A stretch of DNA of 5,410 nt from Nanobdellota archaeon (GTDB lineage: Archaea > Nanobdellota > Nanobdellia > Pacearchaeales > GW2011-AR1): NCBI GenBank assembly GCA_018821425.1, contig JAHJMH010000012.1, forward strand, positions 1-5,410, in the 5' to 3' direction. Position numbers and translations under genes: made by a program. The notes under the pieces were generated by a model. It saw only the letters and a program-made list of their open reading frames with translations, did not search any database and was not told the DNA's origin. Of this stretch, positions 1 through 4,660 are shown piece after piece. The first letter of the stretch is position 1; every line of letters starts with the position of its first letter.

Positions 1-329
1 AGCCTCGATTTCGCATGATGCTCAAAGAAAAGTTTTGCGGAGAGACCTTTTAGAATCTGTAAAACTTCCGACGCTGATAAAACAAATTCAAAACTTACAA
101 TGCAATGAACATGCTCCGGCTGAACGTTGAGTTCAATTATTTTAATTTGGTGCAGTGACGCTGCGCGCCGTATGCAAGCCGAAACTAAGTTTCGGTATTC
201 TATTTTTCCAAACATTTTGTATCTGTATTTTGTGCACCATTCGAGATGCATCATTATTTTACCGACGCTGTGTCCATGTCTTTCATACTTTTCTGCAAAG
301 CTCTCGCTAAGTTGAATTTGTGTTTCCAT
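1..329 (-). CDS. tnpA: IS200/IS605-family transposase TnpA (partial, C-terminus beyond window)
   Basis: Seen: an open minus-strand frame runs from ATG at 329 to the left edge, giving 109 residues without a stop. It contains WCTKYRYKMF (31-40), which matches the early 'TKYR' strand of IS200-like transposases. QPEHVHCIV (70-78) matches the family motif around the HUH metal-binding histidines (H73, H75), and ILKGLSAKLFFEHH (92-105) matches the conserved 'LKG.SA..F' helix. Known: TnpA is a Y1 HUH single-strand transposase that cuts and rejoins subterminal hairpin ends as a dimer, using a Tyr in a C-terminal helix. Families are usually about 130-150 residues, so the catalytic Tyr lies outside the window and intactness cannot be judged. 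A weak A/T box (344-354) lies about 20 nt upstream of the start. The hairpins at 390-408 and 452-471 lie upstream, where the left end is expected. No TnpB is visible. Confidence 0.92.
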   Translation of the reverse strand, partial: METQIQLSESFAEKYERHGHSVGKIMMHLEWCTKYRYKMFGKIEYRNLVSACIRRAASLHQIKIIELNVQPEHVHCIVSFEFVLSASEVLQILKGLSAKLFFEHHAKSR

Positions 330-389
330 TTTTGTTTTAGAAAGATTTATTTAGTTTTGGAAAGTTCCAACTACATTGAAACTTTCGAA

Positions 390-408
390 GAGCCGAGTAT
401 CTCGGCTC
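390..408 (-). repeat. Perfect hairpin upstream of tnpA, candidate IS left-end hairpin
   Basis: GAGCCGAG (390-397) and CTCGGCTC (401-408) form an 8-bp G+C-rich stem with a 3-nt loop, about 60 nt upstream of the tnpA start in A/T-rich DNA. IS200/IS605 elements carry imperfect subterminal hairpins that TnpA binds, and this one is correctly placed for the left end. A second, weaker inverted repeat (GAAAGTT 360-366 / AACTTTC 380-386) lies between it and the gene. An alternative is a transcription-insulating hairpin, which IS200 elements also have near tnpA. Confidence 0.6.
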
Positions 409-442
409 CCATAATCAATAAAACAAAATAGAAAAAGTTTTG

Positions 443-471
443 TTCAACTCACCACTGCCTAAAGGCAGTGG
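443..471 (-). repeat. IS200/IS605-type end hairpin with adjacent TTGAAC
   Basis: CCACTGCC (452-459) and GGCAGTGG (464-471) form a perfect 8-bp stem with a TAAA loop (TTTA on the minus strand). On the minus strand it is preceded by GAAAT and followed by TGAG and TTGAAC (443-448). This guide-hairpin-cleavage-site order resembles a right end of IS605-type elements, where a guide just 5' of the hairpin pairs with a cleavage tetranucleotide just 3' of it. The hairpin also has a T-rich plus-strand flank (472-486), so a plus-strand terminator is the main alternative. The sequence alone does not show which element owns this end. Confidence 0.5.
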
Positions 472-486
472 ATTTCTTTTTCTTTT

Positions 487-669
487 AAAATTCAGATTAA
501 GAAACAGATTCTAAAAATTATTGAAAAACCTGAAGTTGGGAAACCTATGAGATACGAAAGAAAAGGCACGAGAGAAGTTTATGTCGGGCACTTCAGATTA
601 TCATATGCTTATTCTGCTGAAGAAGAACTTATAATCATGCTAGATTTGTATCACAAAGATGAGCAGTGA
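487..669 (+). pseudogene. RelE/ParE-superfamily toxin, N-terminus missing
   Basis: The frame ending at TGA 667-669 reads from KIQIKKQILKIIEKPEVGKP through MRYERKGTREVYVGHFRLSY to IIMLDLYHKDEQ. The 'P..GKPMRY.RKGTRE.Y.G.FRL.Y' core and the 'LYHKDEQ' tail are typical of archaeal RelE-like toxins, ribosome-dependent mRNA endonucleases of about 80-90 residues. About 20 N-terminal residues, normally the first strand and the start of helix 1, are absent. The frame opens at a stop inside the 452-471 hairpin, with only non-native-looking codons at 472-486. The first ATG (547) would leave 40 residues starting in mid-fold, and no antitoxin is visible. The likely history is truncation by insertion or imprecise excision of the element on the left. 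A functional product is unlikely. Confidence 0.8.
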
Positions 670-712
670 GAATCGGTAGTTTTCTGAAATAACTTTTATG
701 GGATAATTAATA

Positions 713-720
713 TTATAAAT
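713..720 (+). promoter_or_regulatory. TATA box for the gene at 741
   Basis: TTATAAAT is centred about 25 nt before the ATG at 741. That is the usual TATA-to-start distance, so the transcript would begin at or next to the start codon (leaderless). It supports ATG 741 over the TTG at 730 that would be in frame with the rest of the gene. Confidence 0.55.
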
Positions 721-740
721 AAGAGATGGTTGTGTTTTTT

Positions 741-1074
741 ATGGCAGATTACAAAGTCCAAGTCCAAGTTGTTTCTATTACAGACAATAACCAAAAATGT
801 TGAGCCTTATGCTCCAGAAGATTTTTATGAATTTTATGTTGGGACAGATAATGTAGAACAAGCTGCTCGAAGAGTCCGCTTAATGTTCGAAAGTTTTGGA
901 AGAAGGACTTACAGGAATGTTTGGAATGCAAGGATTTTGATTCCAGAAAATAGCGAGAGTACAGGTCAAGAGTATTGTGAGATATTGAAAGATGGTTCCT
1001 GGTTAATTGATAATTTGGGAAGAAAGATTTCTGGATTGGAAAAGAAAGCTGCCGAAAAGGCGGGCGAACAATAA
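741..1074 (+). pseudogene. Uncharacterised ~110-residue protein, frameshifted at an A-run
   Basis: I do not recognise the family. ATG 741 opens with MADYKVQVQVVSITDNNQKC and hits TGA at 801-803. In the next frame a protein-like sequence continues to TAA 1074: VEPYAPEDFYEFYVGTD, then RRVRLMFESFGRRTYRNVWN, then a charged end. Removing one A from the five at 793-797 joins the two parts into a 110-residue acidic/basic mixed protein with no membrane segment or signal peptide. Within the continuous downstream frame, the only way to start upstream is TTG 730, which gives an unnatural Cys/Phe/Trp/Leu-rich start and ignores the TATA-to-ATG spacing. Causes could be a real one-base insertion, an assembly error in a homopolymer, or, less likely, translational frameshifting. 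The PAP2 gene begins 30 nt downstream, so the two may be co-transcribed. Confidence 0.65.
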
Positions 1075-1104
1075 CCTTTTAACTAATTAAGGATTGTTTT
1101 TCTG

Positions 1105-1698
1105 ATGAGAAAAAATTATTGGATGACTGCGGCTTTGGCTTCGTCCGCGATTTTTATTATAATCTTAATGCTCGTTGTTTTAGGAAATCCTGGAATTGAC
1201 GACGCGATAAGTCAGAAGGTCGCCCTTCTTGGGGGCGGTGCAGCTTCGAGTTTTTTTATTTTCCTCAGCAGCCAGCTTGATAAAATTTTAGTGGGTATTT
1301 CTGTGCTCGCAATTCTCTTGCTATATTTTAAAGACAGAAAAAAAGAAGCTTTTATTTTGTCAATTAGTCTCGTTGCAGGATATTTACTAAGTAATATACT
1401 TAAGTTCGCGATCCAGAGACCACGGCCGCTTCTGTCTGCAGTTCAAGAAACAGGCTACAGTTTTCCAAGCAATCATTCCGTCGTCGCTGTTATTCTTTTC
1501 TTGTCAATGATTTACATTTTTGCGCGCGAGATAAAAAATAATTTAGCGAAAAACGCGTTCATCTTCGCGAATGTTCTTTTAATTTTACTCGTCGGTTTCA
1601 GCAGAATTTATCTGAATGTTCACTGGTTTACGGATGTTATCGGAGGTTTTGCCTTCGGTGTCGTCATTGTAAGCCTTGTCACAACTTACTTAAAGTGA
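1105..1698 (+). CDS. PAP2-family membrane phosphatase
   Basis: This is an integral membrane protein of 197 residues with about six hydrophobic helices (roughly 8-27, 42-56, 60-75, 82-99, 124-140 and 149-165, plus a C-terminal segment at 178-195). It has the three-part phosphatidic acid phosphatase type 2 signature: K100 x6 R107-P108 (KFAIQRPRP), PSNH 121-124 (usually PSGH; His124 is the expected acid/base residue), and SR166-167 x5 H173 xxx D177 (SRIYLNVHWFTD). His173 is the expected nucleophile. Known members remove phosphate from lipid phosphates such as phosphatidate or polyprenyl diphosphate. In archaea a role in polyprenyl-phosphate carrier recycling or isoprenoid lipid metabolism is plausible, but the substrate cannot be read here. 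AAGGA at 1089-1093 is a weak ribosome-binding site. The Gly-to-Asn change in the second motif is the only oddity. Confidence 0.93.
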   Translation: MRKNYWMTAALASSAIFIIILMLVVLGNPGIDDAISQKVALLGGGAASSFFIFLSSQLDKILVGISVLAILLLYFKDRKKEAFILSISLVAGYLLSNILKFAIQRPRPLLSAVQETGYSFPSNHSVVAVILFLSMIYIFAREIKNNLAKNAFIFANVLLILLVGFSRIYLNVHWFTDVIGGFAFGVVIVSLVTTYLK

Positions 1699-1736
1699 TT
1701 TTGACCATAGTAGTTGTAAAGTGCACAAACAAAAAA

Positions 1737-1744
1737 TTTATAAA
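1737..1744 (+). promoter_or_regulatory. TATA box of the elongation factor gene
   Basis: TTTATAAA follows an A-rich stretch (1728-1736) that could serve as the TFB recognition element. It is centred about 59 nt before ATG 1800, so transcription starting about 25 nt downstream would give a leader of roughly 35 nt. A small ATTCT/AGAAT inverted repeat (1773-1786) would fall in that leader. No Shine-Dalgarno motif is visible before the start. Confidence 0.6.
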
Positions 1745-1799
1745 CCCAAATTTTTATTAATGATTATTAAAGATTCTAAAAAGAATTTTATTTAAACAA

Positions 1800-3086
1800 A
1801 TGGCTAAAGAAAAACCAAATTTGAACTCGGTGTTCGTTGGGCACGTTGACGCAGGGAAGTCAACAGTAGTCGGAAGATTAATGTTTGACTCTGGCGCAGT
1901 TTCAGAACAGGAAATGACCAAGCTTCGAGCAGAAGCAGAAAAACATGGGAAAGCAGGTTTCGAGTTTGCTTACGTCATGGATAACATTAAAGAAGAAAGA
2001 GAAAGAGGAGTTACAATTGACCTTTCTTACAAAAAGATTATGACTCAGAAATATCAAATCACAATCATTGACGCGCCAGGCCACAGAGACTTCGTTAAAA
2101 ACATGATTACTGGGGCGAGTCAGGCCGATGCGGCTTTCCTTGTTGTTGCTGCGCCAACCGGAGTCGAACCTCAGACAACCGAACACTTATGGCTCCTTAG
2201 AACTGCGGGAGTAAAGAACATTGTTGTTGCAATAAACAAAATGGACGCTGTTGAATACAAAGAAGACAGATACAACAAAGTTAAGGAAGAAGTTGGAGCC
2301 CTTTTGAAAGGTGTTGGAGTTAATCCTGAAACAACTAACTTTATCGCATGCTCAGGACTTAAGGGAGATAATGTTTTCAAGAAATCTGAGAATATGGCTT
2401 GGTACAAAGGTCCAACAATTATGGAACAGTTTGATATTTTCCCTGAGCCAAAACAGCCAACAGACCTTCCAATGAGAATGCCTGTTCAGGATGTTTATGA
2501 AATTACTGGAGCAGGCACAGTTCCTGTTGGAAAGATTACATCTGGAATTATGAAACTCGGACAGAAAGTTATTGTATTGCCTGGAAGAACTGGAAAAGGA
2601 ATTGAGGGCGAAGTTAGAACAATAGAGATGCATCACGAAACAATCAATCAGGCTGATGCTGGAGACAATGTTGGAATCAACATAAGAGGAATCGGAAAGA
2701 AGGACATCGCTCGTGGAGATGTTATCTGTGACGCCGCAAAGCCGATGGCAGTCGTTGAAGAGTTCCTTGCAACAATCACCGTTATCAATCACCAAACTGT
2801 TCTTGCTAAAGGTTATACGCCTGTTTTCCATGTTCACACGGCACAAGTTCCTTGCCAAATTTCAGAACTCATTGAACAGATTGATCCAAAGACGGGGGAA
2901 GTTTCAAAGAAAAATCCTGATTTCTTGAAAAATGGAGATTCAGCTAAAGTTAGAATCAGACCACAAGGAAACCTTTGTATTGAAACAAGCAAGGATAATC
3001 CTTCAATGTCAAGATTCTCCATAAGAGACGCAGGGCAAACAGTTGCTGCAGGGGTTTGCACTGAGATTGTTAAGAAGAAAGCGTAA
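1800..3086 (+). CDS. tuf: Translation elongation factor 1-alpha (aEF1A, EF-Tu homologue)
   Basis: This GTPase carries aminoacyl-tRNA to the ribosomal A site. The 428-residue length is normal for archaeal EF1A, and all GTP-binding motifs are present: G1 GHVDAGKS (14-21), G2 ERERGVTID (66-74, Thr72 being the switch I threonine), G3 DAPGHRD (91-97), G4 NKMD (146-149) and G5 around SGL (185-187). Domain 2 starts near 225 (PMRMPVQDVYEITGAGTVPVGKI) and domain 3 near 320, ending in the family-typical RFSIRDAGQTVAAGVCTEI. The insert pattern (MAWYKGPTIME) is of archaeal/eukaryotic type rather than bacterial EF-Tu. The gene appears single, with its own TATA box. It lacks the common archaeal neighbours: no rpsJ, fusA or rpsG is next to it. 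Codons show no disruption. Confidence 0.99.
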   Translation: MAKEKPNLNSVFVGHVDAGKSTVVGRLMFDSGAVSEQEMTKLRAEAEKHGKAGFEFAYVMDNIKEERERGVTIDLSYKKIMTQKYQITIIDAPGHRDFVKNMITGASQADAAFLVVAAPTGVEPQTTEHLWLLRTAGVKNIVVAINKMDAVEYKEDRYNKVKEEVGALLKGVGVNPETTNFIACSGLKGDNVFKKSENMAWYKGPTIMEQFDIFPEPKQPTDLPMRMPVQDVYEITGAGTVPVGKITSGIMKLGQKVIVLPGRTGKGIEGEVRTIEMHHETINQADAGDNVGINIRGIGKKDIARGDVICDAAKPMAVVEEFLATITVINHQTVLAKGYTPVFHVHTAQVPCQISELIEQIDPKTGEVSKKNPDFLKNGDSAKVRIRPQGNLCIETSKDNPSMSRFSIRDAGQTVAAGVCTEIVKKKA

Positions 3087-3105
3087 CGACTTTCATCAAA
3101 AACTT

Positions 3106-3116
3106 GCCGCAGCGGC
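3106..3116 (+). other. Small G+C-rich hairpin after the elongation factor gene
   Basis: GCCG (3106-3109) and CGGC (3113-3116) pair around a CAG loop, 19 nt after the stop codon, with a T5 run further on (3142-3146). It may lie in the 3' untranslated end. The stem is short and the T-run is distant, so calling it a terminator would be weak. Confidence 0.25.
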
Positions 3117-3185
3117 GTCGAGTTGAAGAAGACCCGGATAATTTTTGAAGATTAATTTTCTGTTGATGATTTTAAAAATATAAGA

Positions 3186-3193
3186 TTTATAAA
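3186..3193 (+). promoter_or_regulatory. TATA box of hicB
   Basis: TTTATAAA is centred about 25 nt before ATG 3215, the spacing for a leaderless transcript. It shows that the antitoxin has its own promoter, separate from the toxin. Confidence 0.6.
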
Positions 3194-3214
3194 CTTTAGA
3201 TATTTAGGAAGTGT

Positions 3215-3469
3215 ATGAAAAGAATAGAGATAGATATTGTGATTTATCCCGAAGGTAAGGGAAAAAATAAAGTGTATAGCGTCGGTTCTATGCAAATTCC
3301 TAATGTTGTGACTCAAGGAGATACAATAGAGGAAGCCAAGACGCGATTAAGAGAGGCGCTTGAACTTTATTTTGAGTCCGCCCCTTGGGAGCGCGAACGG
3401 TTGATAAAAGCAGAAAATAGCGAGGATAATAACACCCCGATGATTAGCAAATTGATTTTAATATCTTAA
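3215..3469 (+). CDS. hicB: HicB-like antitoxin
   Basis: The 84-residue product has the HicB/UPF0150 pattern: N-terminal beta strands (IEIDIVIYPEGKGKNKVYSV, 4-23), the turn VTQGDTIEEAKTRLREALELYFES (32-55) matching the family's 'GdT.eEA...l.eAi..y.e', then a charged helix and a short hydrophobic end (PMISKLILIS). HicB proteins neutralise the HicA mRNA interferase by direct binding. Many add a C-terminal DNA-binding domain for autoregulation. This one ends too early to have one, so repression would have to come from another protein. Its partner lies convergently just downstream, with the last 12 bases of each gene overlapping (3458-3469). Canonical hicAB genes run in one direction as an operon, so the arrangement is unusual. 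The start is supported by the TATA spacing. Confidence 0.85.
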   Translation: MKRIEIDIVIYPEGKGKNKVYSVGSMQIPNVVTQGDTIEEAKTRLREALELYFESAPWERERLIKAENSEDNNTPMISKLILIS

Positions 3470-3706
3470 TAGTTCATTCAATTCTTGAACAACATCTTTA
3501 GAAACTCCAGATTCATGGCACGCAGATAAAAGATTTTGGCGCACCACATTTGTTGGCTTCTTTACATTTACAAGAACAATCGGTCGTCGCAAAGAAGGTA
3601 TTTTGTTAATAATGATGTGGTCGCCGCGCATCCTTTCTATGAAAAAACCTTCCCTTTTCAAAATGTTCATCACTTTTTGTACAACTGGTTTAAGTTTGTA
3701 TTTCAT
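3458..3706 (-). CDS. hicA: HicA-family mRNA interferase toxin
   Basis: The 82-residue product has the YcfA/HicA small double-stranded-RNA-binding-like fold pattern: a helix KPVVQKVMNILKREGFF (6-22), then RMRGDHIIINK (25-35) with the family's catalytic His30 in the 'G.H.i..' motif, then RPIVLVN (41-47) and a final Leu-rich helix. HicA toxins cleave mRNA and stop translation and are held inactive by HicB. Here the gene is on the opposite strand from hicB, overlapping its 3' end by 12 bp. It starts 5 nt after the stop of the winged-helix gene (3712-4086), so it is very likely read from that gene's promoter. No separate TATA box or Shine-Dalgarno is visible. All expected motifs are intact, so the toxin looks functional. 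Confidence 0.88.
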   Translation of the reverse strand: MKYKLKPVVQKVMNILKREGFFIERMRGDHIIINKIPSLRRPIVLVNVKKPTNVVRQNLLSACHESGVSKDVVQELNELLRY

Positions 3707-3711
3707 TTTTG

Positions 3712-4086
3712 TTAAGGATTAACATATCTCCATTGTCCATCTTCTTTTAGTCTTCTTAGTTCGCCTTTCTTTACAAGACGAATTAATGATGGGGTAATAT
3801 CTGAAGTTTTGTAGAAAATGGCTCTCTCTTCGAGAATTTTTCTAACTTCCTCTAGATTTCTTTTTTCATTAAAAAAGTTCTCACCCACCAAGATTCTGAT
3901 TCTTCCAAGAGGTCCAATCTTACTAGTTCTCTTTTTAGGTATATTATGTGATTCGTCTTTGCCACGAGTAGGTTGTGGTGTTGAACTTTTATTTGAGAAT
4001 GCCTGCTGAACTCTTATTATATCGTCGACAGAACCATCTATAACTATTTTTGTTCCATCTGGTAAATTAATTTCTGCTTTTGGCAT
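3712..4086 (-). CDS. Putative winged-helix protein, first gene of the hicA operon
   Basis: I cannot name a family with certainty. The 124 residues fall into three parts. The N-terminal piece PKAEINLPDGTKIVIDGSVDDII (2-24) looks like a beta hairpin plus a short helix. A polar linker rich in Ser, Thr, Pro and Lys follows (about 31-58). The C-terminal domain (about 62-124) runs ILVGENFFNEKRNLEEVRKI, then SLIRLVKKGELRRL, then GQWRYV. The helix-helix-wing order, with 'LiRLVkKGeLrR...g.wrYv' at the end, resembles archaeal winged-helix domains, so DNA binding is likely but inferred. It is 5 nt upstream of hicA. HicB here lacks a DNA-binding domain, so this protein could repress the operon or act as a second antitoxin. 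It could also be an unrelated passenger. Start ATG 4086 fits a TATA box 25 nt upstream. Confidence 0.75.
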   Translation of the reverse strand: MPKAEINLPDGTKIVIDGSVDDIIRVQQAFSNKSSTPQPTRGKDESHNIPKKRTSKIGPLGRIRILVGENFFNEKRNLEEVRKILEERAIFYKTSDITPSLIRLVKKGELRRLKEDGQWRYVNP

Positions 4087-4107
4087 AGACCATAATGGTT
4101 ATAGACC
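4085..4107 (-). promoter_or_regulatory. Candidate operator between TATA box and start
   Basis: ATAGACC occurs twice (4085-4091 and 4101-4107, 16-bp period). Between and overlapping these copies is the 11-bp palindrome ACCATAATGGT (4089-4099). The cluster fills the space between the TATA box and the start codon, where a bound repressor would block initiation. An inverted copy of the core (GTCTATA) lies at 4156-4162. Binding is inference. Confidence 0.35.
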
Positions 4108-4114
4108 TTTATAG
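4107..4114 (-). promoter_or_regulatory. TATA box for the winged-helix/hicA operon
   Basis: CTATAAAG on the minus strand is centred about 25 nt upstream of ATG 4086, implying a leaderless message. A second A/T run (about 4133-4141) lies too far away for a leaderless start. Confidence 0.5.
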
Positions 4115-4167
4115 ATATTTGTGTGTTTCTACTCTATATATACCTAATATTGGTTGTCTATATAATT

Positions 4168-4191
4168 CTTGGGATATTTCATCATCCCAAG
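4168..4191 (-). terminator. Hairpin over the stop codon of the methyltransferase remnant
   Basis: CTTGGGAT (4168-4175) and ATCCCAAG (4184-4191) form an 8-bp perfect stem with an 8-nt loop. The TGA (4182-4184) lies at the loop-stem edge, so one arm is coding sequence. No clear T-run follows on the minus strand, so termination is only one reading. Confidence 0.3.
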
Positions 4192-4340
4192 CTCTCCTCA
4201 ACAATCTTAATCTCTTCATCAGTTAATCCATAAAGTTTGTAAACTTCCTGATTAATTTCGTAATCAACATTTTTTATTTGTTGCTCAAGACGTTCTTTTT
4301 CATTTCCAGAAATCCCGTCGCTGAAAATTGTCTTTTGCTC
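4182..4340 (-). pseudogene. C-terminal remnant of a type IIG/Eco57I-like DNA methyltransferase
   Basis: A minus-strand frame of 52 codons opens right after a stop (4341-4343) and ends at TGA. It has no usable start. Its recognisable part is KERLEQQIKNVDYEINQEVY followed by KLYGLTDEEIKIVEESLG. The pattern 'L...I...D.EI...VY.LYGLT.EEI.IVE' is characteristic of the extreme C-terminus of large Eco57I/type IIG restriction-modification enzymes and related adenine methyltransferases, which modify (and often cut) DNA and normally run to about 900-1200 residues. The catalytic NPPY region and nearly everything else are gone. I infer a deletion relic of a former defence locus; a minor chance is a small independent gene with an unusual start. 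Confidence 0.7.
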
Positions 4341-4360
4341 TTAGAAACGCGCTTTTTTAT

Positions 4361-4380
4361 TTCTTTTTGAGGAAAAAGAA
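4361..4380 (-). terminator. A/T-rich hairpin downstream of the membrane protein gene
   Basis: TTCTTTTT (4361-4368) and AAAAAGAA (4373-4380) pair perfectly around GAGG, 13 nt past the stop of the minus-strand membrane gene. The minus strand then carries AAATAAAAAAG rather than a T-run. It may mark the 3' end of that transcript, but the stem is mostly A-T and the evidence is thin. Confidence 0.25.
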
Positions 4381-4392
4381 GTTGGACCCTTT

Positions 4393-4610
4393 TTAATTTG
4401 CGTCTTCAATTTTCCTTAAAATAATACGAGATATGATCATTGCTAAAACAAATAAGATAAATAATCCTAACCCAAAACCTCCACCCAATGTTATTGTTAC
4501 CCATAAAACAGGATAAGCTAAAACAATCGTACAGATGATAGTAACAAAAACATTTACGATTGTAAAATCTAACCAATGAATTTCTTTTTTGGTAAATTCT
4601 TCTTAGCCAT
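4393..4610 (-). pseudogene. Small two-helix membrane protein, single-base frameshift near the start
   Basis: I do not recognise a family. One minus-strand frame (stop TAA 4393-4395) reads EEFTKKEIHWLDF, then two hydrophobic segments, IVNVFVTIICTIVLAYPVLW and a Gly-rich LGGGFGLGLFILFVLAMII, and ends SRIILRKIEDAN. It has no start codon: it opens at a TAA only two codons before the FTKK stretch. In the frame of ATG 4610 the sequence reads MAKKNLPKKKFIG and stops. Adding one base in the AAGAAGAA stretch (about 4597-4604) joins the two into a 72-residue protein starting MAKKEFTKKEIHWLDF, a sensible charged N-terminus before helix 1. I therefore call it a frameshifted or mis-sequenced gene. ATG 4610 is about 25 nt from the same A/T box that serves the divergent gene. 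Confidence 0.6.
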
Positions 4611-4629
4611 AATTGTTAAAGAAAAACTA

Positions 4630-4641
4630 AACTTAAAAACT
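4630..4641. promoter_or_regulatory. Shared A/T box between divergent genes
   Basis: The only TATA-like element in the 50-bp gap, around CTTAAAAAC, is centred near 4636. That is about 25 nt from both ATG 4661 (plus) and ATG 4610 (minus). It could place both transcription starts at the start codons. The match to a TATA consensus is moderate. Confidence 0.4.
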
Positions 4642-4660
4642 TATCTTCTTCTAGAGTCTT

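Noticed and set aside
127..431. Two short plus-strand reading frames of about 60 codons
   Set aside because: They lie mostly opposite the well-supported tnpA frame and run into its end hairpin. Their translations have no protein-like features.
730..800. TTG 730 as the start of the 741-1074 gene
   Set aside because: It yields an improbable N-terminus, whereas the ATG-741 frame reads naturally and has the correct TATA spacing up to the A-run.
749..931. Minus-strand frame opposite the unknown 741-1074 gene
   Set aside because: It overlaps the better supported plus-strand coding sequence, has no promoter-like box, and has an unlikely composition.
1902..3061. Several minus-strand and one plus-strand frames inside the elongation factor gene
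   Set aside because: Shadows of a certain gene. Cys/Ser/Phe-rich translations without motifs.
3818..4009. Plus-strand frame opposite the winged-helix gene
   Set aside because: Antisense shadow. The minus-strand frame has coherent domains, operon spacing and a promoter.
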